This document shows positions 1-8,451 of a stretch of DNA of 64,000 nucleotides, in pieces. The position numbers were made by a program, and so were the translations under genes. The notes beneath the pieces are model-generated. The model did not search any database and was not told the DNA's origin. It saw nothing but the letters and a program-made list of their open reading frames with translations. Each line of letters opens with the position of its first letter. The stretch's first letter is position 1. This stretch comes from Fodinibius salsisoli (lineage in GTDB: Bacteria; Bacteroidota; Rhodothermia; Balneolales; Balneolaceae), in contig NZ_JAGGJA010000008.1 in assembly GCF_026229185.1 (NCBI RefSeq), positions 186,001 through 250,000 of the forward strand, read 5' to 3'.

Positions 1-374
1 TCATCTTCATTGTTGTCTATAACCTGTTGACCATGCGACGAAAAATGTACGTATACCACGTCACCTGTCTTTATTTTACTCATCAACTGTTCGTCAAATG
101 TCTTCTTTATCCCCTCTTTTGTAGCCATTTCATCCCGAACAACAGTAATATTTTTAGATTTGAACCCCTGCTTTTCTAATGTTGATAAAATCAATGGCAC
201 ATCATTTCCCGAGCTAATTTTCCCCCATCCCCCTGATTCAGGATAGTCACCAATGGCAAAGACCAATGCATACTTTTCCGGCGCCCCTGAATCTACTGGC
301 TCGGGAAACATAGCCTCCTGCCAGTTCATTGAAAAAAATAATAGCACAAAAATAGCTGATACAATAAATTTCAT
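1..374 (-). CDS. Caspase-like (peptidase C14) exported protein, C-terminus beyond the window
   Basis: The minus strand encodes an open frame from ATG at 374 to the window edge (124 codons). Residues 1-20 are hydrophobic and look like a signal peptide. The mature part starts with the usual caspase/metacaspase pattern: a hydrophobic beta strand (ALVFAIGDYP), a region resembling the Asn/Asp-rich first helix, then a strand ending in VHFSSHGQQ, where the His is the expected catalytic histidine. The catalytic Cys would lie outside the window. Family knowledge: C14 proteins are cysteine endopeptidases often linked to regulated proteolysis or cell death. An exported form in this phylum is of unknown role. 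It lies downstream of, and in the same direction as, the secreted protein gene at 640-1359, with a 265-bp gap, so co-transcription is possible but unproven. Confidence 0.75.
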   Translation of the reverse strand, partial: MKFIVSAIFVLLFFSMNWQEAMFPEPVDSGAPEKYALVFAIGDYPESGGWGKISSGNDVPLILSTLEKQGFKSKNITVVRDEMATKEGIKKTFDEQLMSKIKTGDVVYVHFSSHGQQVIDNNED

Positions 375-639
375 AATATAATTAAGATCCCTGTTAGGTT
401 TTTGAACACCGTTCTTTGTGATAATCTTCACATCGTCGCTGCATGAAAAAAGTCATCTGTTAATCTCTTTATTTGGATCTCCATTTCTGTCACCTATAAA
501 TCTATAATTTTCAGTATCACACAACGATAGTAGAGTTTGCGATTCGATATCCCTTCATAAGGTTTTCCCTTTATAGATACAGTCAGAACGAAGTATTTTT
601 CCAATAGAACTTTCAGTTTCTTAACTTTCCGAACTCTTC

Positions 640-1359
640 TTAGTTACTTAATATATAGACTGTATTATCATATGCTCCTGTATTCGTAATACGAAAGGTA
701 TATTTTGTTGTACTTGATGGTGTCCACGAAAAGTAAGCCCCGCTTTCATGGCTTTCATCCTTTGCAAGTAACGTGCCATCTTCAACATTGTAAATGTGTA
801 CATTTATATCGGTATCATCATCCCCAACAAAAAGTATTTCAGCAAATTCATCCCCCTCAAACACCCACTTAAAATCGCGAGAGCTATAAGCCGGTATGGT
901 TTCGTAAACTTTGATAAATCCTTTGCCATAAGAATAACCCCGGGAGCCGCGATTAGCTTTCTCAATAAGATCGTTTATCACCTCCATTATAGAAGTATTT
1001 CGATTTGCATAAAGTTGAGCCTCCTTTAGAATTACAGTCGAATTTAATGCAATAGGTTTGAGCCCCTCCCCTTTTGTAGTATGTTCCGATATACCGGTCT
1101 TTGCCGGCATTTTTTCTACTTTACCAGAGTTGGCATCATCTACTTCAAAATCCATCAAAATTTGTGCAGCTGCCACCATGGCATAGGGGTTTGCATTCCG
1201 CTGACCAAAATTGACAAGATTTTTAGCCATCTTAACTATTTTTATTGTTTCACTCTGTTTCTTTTCGTTCGGTAATTCAAAATCACTCTGGGCTACTGCC
1301 AGATAATTGGTCAGTAAAAGCAGGATAAGCGTGCAAAGAAAGTAATTTAACTTTTCCAT
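640..1359 (-). CDS. Secreted protein of unknown function with a C-terminal PPC-like beta domain
   Basis: This is a 239-aa protein with a signal peptide (about residues 1-23, ending AVAQ). The middle (about 30-155) is charged and predicted helical with no family I recognise. The last 80 residues have the alternating beta pattern of bacterial pre-peptidase C-terminal (PPC)-like domains: an Asp-rich DDDTDINVHIYN strand, then SWTPSSTTKYTFRITN, ending in YDNTVYILSN. PPC domains are often found on secreted peptidases, which is suggestive because a caspase-like gene follows in the same direction. No catalytic motif is visible, so I assign no activity. The start at 1359 is the only Met that keeps the signal peptide. 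The gene sits in an AT-rich stretch. Confidence 0.7.
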   Translation of the reverse strand: MEKLNYFLCTLILLLLTNYLAVAQSDFELPNEKKQSETIKIVKMAKNLVNFGQRNANPYAMVAAAQILMDFEVDDANSGKVEKMPAKTGISEHTTKGEGLKPIALNSTVILKEAQLYANRNTSIMEVINDLIEKANRGSRGYSYGKGFIKVYETIPAYSSRDFKWVFEGDEFAEILFVGDDDTDINVHIYNVEDGTLLAKDESHESGAYFSWTPSSTTKYTFRITNTGAYDNTVYILSN

Positions 1360-1782
1360 GATGATATATTACTTGAGTTACATTTTAGCATTCAGTCTTT
1401 ATATGTGATCAAAACCAAAAGGCAACCCCAATTTTAGTGGCTTAATTAATTCATCATTATTCCCGAGGATTCATAAGTACTTAGAATTAAGTATTTATGA
1501 ATTGGGTATTATCAGTTTTGGTAAAATAAATACCAGCAAACTAATTAAACTTCATCCAGTAATTAAGACTACCCCAAAAGCAAAACGCATTTATTTAGTA
1601 ATATATAGCTCATATCCGATTATTTAGCAAGTAATCATATGTTTTTATAAATAATGATACAGTGGATAGCAGTTATTACACTTAATATAATTGTACTTAT
1701 ATCAGTAACGTGATATAAAATACAGGTACGCATCAAGTTTACATTGATTGCTCTATCTTTTGGATTAAAGGGTGTTTAAAAA

Positions 1783-2181
1783 ATGGAAGAACAGGAGGAT
1801 ATAATATTTAATAGGGCCTCATAAAAAGATATCGAAAAGGTTGATCTGTATTAACAGCGTAAGCTGTCGGCTAAGGAGAATCAAATCTACAAAAAACGCT
1901 TAGGTGAAGATGAAAAACCACAAAAGTTACACTATGAACAGAAGCAGGTAATAGAAGGAATAACTTTTGCACAGGTGGGAGATTTTAAAAAGCTTGAAAC
2001 AGCTGATCCGCTATTTACTGATATATTGCGTGGTATAAACACCTTTAACACCAGCGCACGTTGGTATTTGGCACTAACTTATATTAAACTAAGCCAAGCG
2101 AAACCACTTTAAAAAATAGCATCTTCAGAATCCAATTTTCAGGCATCTGCATTCCAATTATTAAAAAATCTTAAAATTTAA
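1783..2181 (+). pseudogene. Decayed anti-sigma-like membrane TPR protein gene
   Basis: Read in one frame from ATG 1783, the sequence carries three in-frame stops (TAA at 1822, 1852 and 2110) yet keeps clear protein-like character to the stop at 2179-2181. The N-terminal part reads like the short cytoplasmic domain of Bacteroidota anti-sigma-like proteins (IEKVDLY-stop-QRKLSAKENQIYKKRL, then HYEQKQVIEGI). The C-terminal part reads like the last TPR of the same proteins (ARWYLALTYIKLSQAKPL-stop-KIASSESNFQASAFQLLKNL). The expected membrane helix and middle TPRs are missing, so there is an internal deletion as well as the stops. The intact gene at 25722-26465 has the same architecture. I infer a dead copy of this family next to the caspase-like gene. 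Confidence 0.65.
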
Positions 2182-2225
2182 TTCGTGGCCTTTCAACTTA
2201 TTCTTTATCTCAATACAACTGTTTT

Positions 2226-2993
2226 ATGAAATTTAAAGAACGATTCCGGTTTTTCTTTAATTTGGATTACCACTACGCTTTTTTACAGGTAATACTAATG
2301 GTAATAAGTATTCTTATCGCTTTTTGGGTTGATACTTGGTGGCAGGGCAAACAAAATATAAAAAAAGAAAAAGCCTACCTTTCTGCTCTCAAATCTGAAC
2401 TGGAAGAAAACCAAAGGATTTACGATTCACACATGGAGAAGTTGAAAGAGGATGTATCAACTACCAGTAATTTCCTGTCAATGTTAAAAGGCAATACATC
2501 GGGTCAAATTCCAGCTGACAGTCTGCAAAAATATATTTGGCCGCTTGCAACTATTAATGTTATTACCCCTATTCAGGCAGCTCTTGATGACTTGATAAAT
2601 TCCGGTGGCATGCAGTATATCCGATCAGATATCTTAAGACGGCAGATTGCCACTTACAAGCAAAACTTCGAGTTTGATTTTGAAAAGCAACGCTCCGCTC
2701 TAAAATTATGGAATTCTACACTATCGGTATTTAACCTGAATAATATGAATATTTCGCAGGTTGTACCCGCTGATGCTATAGAAAGCAGCTCTGAGATACC
2801 GAAATTTGCCTTCAACTCCAGTTTTTCAGCTTCAGACCGTAGAACATATATCAATCGCTTGGTACAACGTATACTTCTTATTGATAGCCTACAAGAATCA
2901 CATCGGAAAGTACTCCAGAATATCCGACCACTGCTTTTTCAGCTAAATTATCAGCTAAACTCTGAGGCATCCCCAAATAGTCAAAACCTTTAA
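2226..2993 (+). CDS. DUF6090-like single-pass membrane protein
   Basis: This is a 255-aa protein with a basic, aromatic N-terminus (about residues 1-15), one strong transmembrane helix (about 17-36, ending in IAFWVDTWWQ) and a long, mostly helical, charged remainder. The layout of a short N-tail, a helix ending in a Trp-rich motif, then KKEKAYLSALKSELEENQ is that of the DUF6090 family common in Bacteroidota, whose function is unknown. It lies 44 bp after the decayed TPR gene and points the same way, so it may once have been co-transcribed with it. No catalytic motif is visible. Confidence 0.7.
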   Translation: MKFKERFRFFFNLDYHYAFLQVILMVISILIAFWVDTWWQGKQNIKKEKAYLSALKSELEENQRIYDSHMEKLKEDVSTTSNFLSMLKGNTSGQIPADSLQKYIWPLATINVITPIQAALDDLINSGGMQYIRSDILRRQIATYKQNFEFDFEKQRSALKLWNSTLSVFNLNNMNISQVVPADAIESSSEIPKFAFNSSFSASDRRTYINRLVQRILLIDSLQESHRKVLQNIRPLLFQLNYQLNSEASPNSQNL

Positions 2994-3145
2994 CCAATAG
3001 TATTATACCTCTGCTATATTTAGTTGACGAATGAAAAGTTAAGGCGTCATAATTTATAATTTGTTGATCGCTCGAAATGAGAATAACTTGTGCATTTGTT
3101 CATTCACAATTCTACATTCTTAACTCCTAATTTTTAATTTATTCC

Positions 3146-4099
3146 ATGAGCAATTGGACCCTACAATCCACCCCGCCGCACGACTGGTTTCTGTGCCTCG
3201 ATGTAGAACAATACTTTGACCATGAACATGACCCGGAAAAAGTCTTTGAAGAGGGATTTCGCAGGCCAATTCCCGTAGGCGATCGTGATGTGATGGTTAC
3301 CACTTTTTTTAATGGCGATCCTGACCATCCAGAGTTCCATTTCGAAAGTGAAGAAGCTTTGGACAAAGATGAAATATCTGAAGCAAATAAAAGCCTCAGC
3401 CGCATCTTTGGTACTGACCTTGACCTACGTCCTCTGTATGACCAAGCTGCTAATGATCCTGTGCTGGAGACTAAGCTCACCGACCTCTATGGTTTGAAGC
3501 GCATGGCCCGGGCGAACCTTTTTGAAGATACCATCAATCGTATTATCCAGATGCGGCTATCGCATAAGCCCACTGCTAAAAAGATGGTGTATAAGGTGCG
3601 CAAGAATTATGGCTCGCTGGTAACGGCCAAAGGGGATAATATTCCAGCCTGGCCCCGCCCGCACCAGCTGGTTAAAGCTGACCCCATGAGCATCCGAAAG
3701 CTGGGCCCCACCAAGCGAAAAGGAGAATTCATTATTGGCTTTGCAGAGGACTTATTATCCGGAGAGCAAGATCTGGAGCATCTCGAAAGCTGCGATCCAC
3801 AGACTTTTTATAAAACTATCAAAGAAGTTCGTGGTGTAGGCCCCACCTCAGCACAACAACTCATGCTCTTTAGAAATCGTACCGATGCCTGCTTCCCGAG
3901 CAACAAAACATCCGGCAAAGAGAAAGGGTTGCGAAAGTGGATTGTTTTAAATTATGGTGAAGATCCGGATACGATTGCTGAGAAAGACTTTAAGCAACTT
4001 ATCACAAACTGGAAGGGATACGAAGCTTCGGCCCTCGAATTCTTATTTGTGAGCTGGATCCTGAATGAAAAAGAGAAGAAACAGAAATCCGGGGATTAA
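3146..4099 (+). CDS. AlkA-like HhH-GPD superfamily protein with the catalytic Asp position changed
   Basis: This 317-aa protein resembles the DNA-3-methyladenine glycosylase II (AlkA) group. Residues 105-215 form the helical domain and residues 224-243 contain a helix-hairpin-helix (IKEVRGVGPTSAQQ) that binds DNA backbone. The C-terminal helices (WKGYEASALEFLFVSWIL) match the end of AlkA. In AlkA the catalytic Asp follows the HhH in a PDDY context. Here the aligned segment reads CFPSNKT (residues 249-255), so the Asp appears replaced by Ser/Asn (S252-N253). If the alignment is right, base excision by the usual mechanism is doubtful and the protein may only bind damage, or use another residue. 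Its stop lies one base from that of the convergent gene at 4101. Confidence 0.72.
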   Translation: MSNWTLQSTPPHDWFLCLDVEQYFDHEHDPEKVFEEGFRRPIPVGDRDVMVTTFFNGDPDHPEFHFESEEALDKDEISEANKSLSRIFGTDLDLRPLYDQAANDPVLETKLTDLYGLKRMARANLFEDTINRIIQMRLSHKPTAKKMVYKVRKNYGSLVTAKGDNIPAWPRPHQLVKADPMSIRKLGPTKRKGEFIIGFAEDLLSGEQDLEHLESCDPQTFYKTIKEVRGVGPTSAQQLMLFRNRTDACFPSNKTSGKEKGLRKWIVLNYGEDPDTIAEKDFKQLITNWKGYEASALEFLFVSWILNEKEKKQKSGD

Positions 4100-4100
4100 C

Positions 4101-4907
4101 TTAATCAGTGGGATGGATGACAACCCTCGCCACCAGCGGCAGGTGGTCAGAATAGTCTCGTTTAATAGCCTTGACATCCAGAACTTCCCAGTTTGATTTC
4201 TTTGACAGGAAAAGATAGTCAATCCGCCGTTCAGGATGTTCAAATGAATAGGTCATTTCGGGTGGCTGGTTATAAATTACAGCTGCATCGAGCCACTGTT
4301 TTTGGATAGCTCTATACGAGTCTGAATCCGGAGTGAAATTAAAATCACCGGCAATAAGCACATTCTTTTCATCCTCAAAGTGGCTGTTAACTGCACCGGC
4401 CTGTGCCAATCGATTTTCCTCATATTGATGGCAAAGATGCGTACCTGCAAAAATAAAGGGTTGCCCGGAGCTGGTTTCCCCTTCCACATATAATGCTGCT
4501 CTCTTTTCACCACCTTTAGGGATTGGCAACATTACTTTTTGGGACTTAAGTGGCTTTTTAGAAAGCAGACCTTCGCCATAGCTACCGCCCTCGTAGTTAA
4601 TCGCCTTCCCGAAGTAGCCTGTCATATCCGTAAGCTTTGCCAAGCTATCAACCAAGCTAAAGGCCTTTCCATTATTGAGAGCAGCCAGTCGACCCGTCAT
4701 TTCATCTACCTCCTGTAGCGCTACGAAATCGGGATCTACTTCCCGAATCAGGGCCGATACATCATCCAGGTTGCCTTTCCCCTCTTCATAGGCCTGTTCT
4801 CCGTGGTAGATGTTATACGACATGACGGTGAGCGTATCCTGTGCAGTTGCACTTAGCGACCACAGGATACCCAAGACCATTAATAAGCTTACTTTGGGAG
4901 TCATCAT
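4101..4907 (-). CDS. Exported endonuclease/exonuclease/phosphatase (EEP) family protein
   Basis: This is a 268-aa protein with a signal peptide (about residues 1-22, ending ATAQ). The EEP fold motifs appear in order: SYNIYHGE near the N-terminus (metal/phosphate site), LQEVDE (the metal-binding Glu), GTHLCHQ, AGDFNFTPDS (Asp and Asn of the active site), RRIDYLF and the terminal SDHLPLV (catalytic His of the SDH motif). All catalytic positions are intact. Members cleave phosphodiesters or phosphoesters in nucleic acids, inositol phosphates or lipids. The substrate cannot be told from sequence, but export suggests a phosphate-scavenging or extracellular role. It follows the SSS transporter gene with a 48-bp gap in the same direction and is probably co-transcribed. 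Confidence 0.85.
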   Translation of the reverse strand: MMTPKVSLLMVLGILWSLSATAQDTLTVMSYNIYHGEQAYEEGKGNLDDVSALIREVDPDFVALQEVDEMTGRLAALNNGKAFSLVDSLAKLTDMTGYFGKAINYEGGSYGEGLLSKKPLKSQKVMLPIPKGGEKRAALYVEGETSSGQPFIFAGTHLCHQYEENRLAQAGAVNSHFEDEKNVLIAGDFNFTPDSDSYRAIQKQWLDAAVIYNQPPEMTYSFEHPERRIDYLFLSKKSNWEVLDVKAIKRDYSDHLPLVARVVIHPTD

Positions 4908-4955
4908 TTCAGTTCTATTTAATCTGGTTAGGATATATAGTGTGTCGACTCTTGG

Positions 4956-6770
4956 TTATTCATACAATTCTTCATCCGGCTTAATTTCAATCAGCTTACG
5001 CCAGGCTTTGAACAACATTCCACTGGCAATCAAGGCGACTACTGTTATGAAGCTTGCCAGTATCCAGTGGCCGTAAATCCAATAGCCTGTGGCAAACAGG
5101 GTTCCGTAGACTGCAACACATCCCAAGACCATGCAGAAAATACCTTGTGGTACTCGCCATGCCTCGTCTTTAAATGAAGCTACGTCCTTGCCTTCTGCGT
5201 CGGCATCATCCAGCACCTTTTGCCAGCCGGGTCCACCGGGACGAGCAATTTCATAAAAGCGATACAGGGTCTCTTTGGAGGTTGGCCTAACCATGAAAGT
5301 AACCGCAACCCATCCAATGGTAGTCAGGATAACACCAATCACAATTTCTTCCCATCCGGAAAGCTGTGGCAAGCCCGTATATTGATGGAAGAATTGAAAA
5401 TAGACTGCCACTACAAATGAAATGACCATTGCTGCAATTTCACTGCCCGCATTGATACGCCACCAGAACCAACGAAGGATGAAAAGCAGTCCGGTACCGG
5501 CTCCAATCTGTAGTAAAATCTGGAAACTATCGAGTGCGTTCTGCATCAATAAGGCCAGAGCTCCGGCGACAATCATGAGTACAACGGTAGAAATTCTTCC
5601 AACCATCACCAGTTCCTTCTCAGAGCTCTTCGGATTCACAAACCGCTTATAGAAGTCATTCACTAAATATGATGATCCCCAGTTCAAGTGCGTTGAAATA
5701 GTAGACATATAAGCAGCTGTCAACGAGGCCACAACCAATCCCAGCCAGCCGGTGGGAATGAAGGTAAGCATGGCGGCGTATCCCATATCATCGCCTGCAA
5801 CAGAAGCAGCGTTCGGAAAGGCTTCTTTCATGGAAGCAACATCCGGAAATACAATGATAGAGCACAACCCAACGATAATCCACGGCCAGGGACGGAGCGC
5901 ATAGTGTGCCGCATTGAAAAAGAATACGGCTGCAATAGAGTTGCTTTCATTCTTGGCGGCAAACATCCGTTGTGCAATATAGCCGCCCCCACCGGGCTCA
6001 GCCCCGGGATAATAGACACTCCACCATTGAACTGCGAGCGGGATAATAAAGACGCCTAAGGCCTGTGAAGGATCAGAAAAATCGGGTAAAATATTCAGTT
6101 GTCCTATAACATCTTTGTGCTGAAGAAGGCCTTCGAACCCACCCACATCCGGATGATTCAATGCTACATAAGCTGCAATAAAACTTCCACCGATAGCTAA
6201 GAAGAACTGGAAAAAATCAGTCAAGAGCACTCCCTTAAGCCCACCGAGTGAACTATATATAACAGTCACAATTCCACTAATTACGACCGTCTCTACCGGA
6301 CTAAGCCCCATAAGAACTCCGGCAATTTTAATGGCAGCAAGGGAAACCGTGGCCATGATGACGACATTAAACACAAATCCCAGGTATACCGATCTAAAAC
6401 CTCTCAAAAAGGCCGCCATTTTGCCGCTATAGCGTAATTCATAAAATTCTACATCCGTCAGTACGCCCGAACGTTTCCATAAATTTGCGTACACAAATAC
6501 TGTAAGCATTCCTGTTAGCAGAAACGCCCACCATACCCAGTTTCCAGAAACCCCATCCGTTCGGACAATATTGGCTACCAAGTTAGGAGTATCCGTTGAA
6601 AATGTTGTGGCCACCATAGAAACCCCCAGCAACCACCACGGCATATTTTTACCAGCAGCAAAGTATTGCTTGGCATTTTTACCCGCCTGCCGAGCTACTG
6701 CAAAACCAATGATTAAGGAGAAGAGTAGGTAGGCCCCAATTATCGTCCAGTCGATAGCTTCAAGTTGCAT
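4956..6770 (-). CDS. Sodium:solute symporter (SSS family)
   Basis: This is a 604-aa inner-membrane protein with about 13-14 hydrophobic helices. The N-terminus (WTIIGAYLLFSLIIGFAVARQAG, then AGKNMPWWLLG) and the following SMVATTFSTDTPN segment are the typical SSS start with the sodium-site helix. The long form, with an extended hydrophilic loop near residues 490-530 and two extra helices, is the subtype often found beside glycoside hydrolases in Bacteroidota. Family knowledge: Na+-coupled uptake of sugars or related small solutes. The divergent neighbours are a GH29 fucosidase and a GH20 hexosaminidase, so I infer uptake of a sugar released by them. Substrate identity is not provable here. 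It shares a 169-bp divergent promoter region with the fucosidase. Confidence 0.87.
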   Translation of the reverse strand: MQLEAIDWTIIGAYLLFSLIIGFAVARQAGKNAKQYFAAGKNMPWWLLGVSMVATTFSTDTPNLVANIVRTDGVSGNWVWWAFLLTGMLTVFVYANLWKRSGVLTDVEFYELRYSGKMAAFLRGFRSVYLGFVFNVVIMATVSLAAIKIAGVLMGLSPVETVVISGIVTVIYSSLGGLKGVLLTDFFQFFLAIGGSFIAAYVALNHPDVGGFEGLLQHKDVIGQLNILPDFSDPSQALGVFIIPLAVQWWSVYYPGAEPGGGGYIAQRMFAAKNESNSIAAVFFFNAAHYALRPWPWIIVGLCSIIVFPDVASMKEAFPNAASVAGDDMGYAAMLTFIPTGWLGLVVASLTAAYMSTISTHLNWGSSYLVNDFYKRFVNPKSSEKELVMVGRISTVVLMIVAGALALLMQNALDSFQILLQIGAGTGLLFILRWFWWRINAGSEIAAMVISFVVAVYFQFFHQYTGLPQLSGWEEIVIGVILTTIGWVAVTFMVRPTSKETLYRFYEIARPGGPGWQKVLDDADAEGKDVASFKDEAWRVPQGIFCMVLGCVAVYGTLFATGYWIYGHWILASFITVVALIASGMLFKAWRKLIEIKPDEELYE

Positions 6771-6867
6771 AAATCAAAGTGTTTATTGAACAATCATTTA
6801 AAAATTAATTGTTTAAATAGAGCAAGCTTCAAAAAGAAACATTTTTTTCAATCAAAACCAACAACCT

Positions 6868-6887
6868 ATTTGTAAAATTCAACAAAT
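6868..6887. promoter_or_regulatory. Short inverted repeat between divergent transporter and fucosidase genes
   Basis: ATTTGT at 6868-6873 is mirrored by ACAAAT at 6882-6887 with an 8-bp spacer, in the AT-rich gap shared by the SSS transporter and GH29 genes. It could be an operator for joint control of both directions, but a repeat this short also occurs by chance in AT-rich DNA. Confidence 0.25.
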
Positions 6888-6939
6888 TTGGTATTATGGC
6901 TCCCTTAACTAAAAAGAAATGTAAATAATAAATAGCAAA

Positions 6940-8403
6940 ATGAAAGTAAAACACTTTCTTTTCATTTTTATCGTTTTAGTACCATTTTTTTTGTCAAACT
7001 GCCAGAATACAGAAAATAATTCTGCTCAGGATGGCATTTCAGAGAATATAACCCAACCATCACCTCAACAAGTTGACTATCAGAAAAAAGAAAAAGTAGC
7101 TTTTGTTCATTTTGGTGTCAACACTTTTACCAACCGGGAATGGGGGACGGGAAAAGAAGACCCTTCTATCTTTAACCCTGAAAAACTGGATGCCGAGCAA
7201 TGGGCCAAAACATTGAGTGAAAATGGATTTGAAACACTCATTCTAACGGCTAAACATCATGACGGATTTTGCCTGTGGCCCAGCAAATATACCGAACATG
7301 ATATTGCTAACAGTCCCTATAAAAATGGGAATGGCGATATTGTAAAGGAAGTTTCCGAAGCCTGTGAAAAATACGATATTGACCTGGGCCTTTATCTCTC
7401 CCCTTGGGATAAACATGAAGAGACCTACGGTACGCCCGAATACAATGAATATTACCTGAATCAATTGAAGGAGCTGCTTACCAACTATGGTGATATTGCC
7501 GAAGTTTGGTTTGATGGCGCCAAGGGTGAAGATGCCAAAGATATGACCTACAACTTTGACAAATGGTGGTCAACGGTGCGCGAGTTACAACCCGATGCAC
7601 TCATCTTTTCTGATGAAGGACCCGATATTAGGTGGATTGGCAATGAGCATGGTTTTGCAGGAGAAACAAACTGGTCGACGGTAAACCGAGACTCCATCAC
7701 CATCGGAAAAGCCGGCCAGGGCGAATACCTGAATACCGGAGAAGCCGGCGGACCTGATTGGGTAGTTGGAGAGTGCGATGTCTCCATCCGTCCGGGCTGG
7801 TTCTTCCACGAAGAAGAAAATGAGGAAGTAAAAACCGTTGCTGAACTAACTGAGATTTATATGAAGTCGGTTGGTCGCAACTGTACACTGCTGCTGAATA
7901 TTCCTCCAAACAAAGACGGACAGTTTCATCCCACCGATGTCAAACGCCTGTATGCCTTTTCTGATACCCTGGAAACGATGTTTGATGAGAATCTGATTGG
8001 CAATGCCTCTATTGAAGCCAATCATGCGGATGCTTCCAACCCCGCCTCTCAGGCTATTGATGGCAACTGGGACACCTTTTGGGCTGCTTCTAACAACGAT
8101 GCCACTCCACAACTAACGCTCACTTTTGATGAACCGGTAACCTTCAATTTACTGGAGCTACAAGAATACATCCCCCTCGGTCAGCGTATTTCTTCCTTTT
8201 CTGTTTCCGCTCGCGTGGATGGTAGTTGGCAATCTATTGCTGAAGAAACAACCGTAGGTTATAAGCGACTTCTCCAGCTTGATGAAACAACCGCTGATGC
8301 CATCCGAATTTCGTTTGATGACTTTTTAAATCGACCAACTATTAACGAAATTAGCCTTTATCATGCAGGCGAAAGTTCAACTGGAGAAATGGCTATTAGA
8401 TAG
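6940..8403 (+). CDS. Alpha-L-fucosidase (GH29) lipoprotein with C-terminal F5/8-type domain
   Basis: This is a 487-aa protein with a lipobox (FFLSNC, lipidated Cys21), so it is probably membrane-anchored in the periplasm or at the surface. The GH29 catalytic barrel covers about residues 45-345: HFGVNTF, the substrate-binding KHHDGF (105-110), LYLSPWD, and VWFDGA, whose Asp192 is the expected nucleophile of this retaining fucosidase. Residues about 355-480 form a beta-rich F5/8 type C (CBM32-like) domain (NPASQAIDGNWDTFWAA), which binds sugar. It heads a run of three genes with the GH20 gene (48-bp gap) and the transglycosylase gene. The role is removal of terminal fucose from glycoconjugates or algal-type glycans (inference). 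Confidence 0.9.
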   Translation: MKVKHFLFIFIVLVPFFLSNCQNTENNSAQDGISENITQPSPQQVDYQKKEKVAFVHFGVNTFTNREWGTGKEDPSIFNPEKLDAEQWAKTLSENGFETLILTAKHHDGFCLWPSKYTEHDIANSPYKNGNGDIVKEVSEACEKYDIDLGLYLSPWDKHEETYGTPEYNEYYLNQLKELLTNYGDIAEVWFDGAKGEDAKDMTYNFDKWWSTVRELQPDALIFSDEGPDIRWIGNEHGFAGETNWSTVNRDSITIGKAGQGEYLNTGEAGGPDWVVGECDVSIRPGWFFHEEENEEVKTVAELTEIYMKSVGRNCTLLLNIPPNKDGQFHPTDVKRLYAFSDTLETMFDENLIGNASIEANHADASNPASQAIDGNWDTFWAASNNDATPQLTLTFDEPVTFNLLELQEYIPLGQRISSFSVSARVDGSWQSIAEETTVGYKRLLQLDETTADAIRISFDDFLNRPTINEISLYHAGESSTGEMAIR

Positions 8404-8451
8404 TCTTTATAACATAAGCAACCATTCTAAGTTCCTTACCTTAAGCGATTT

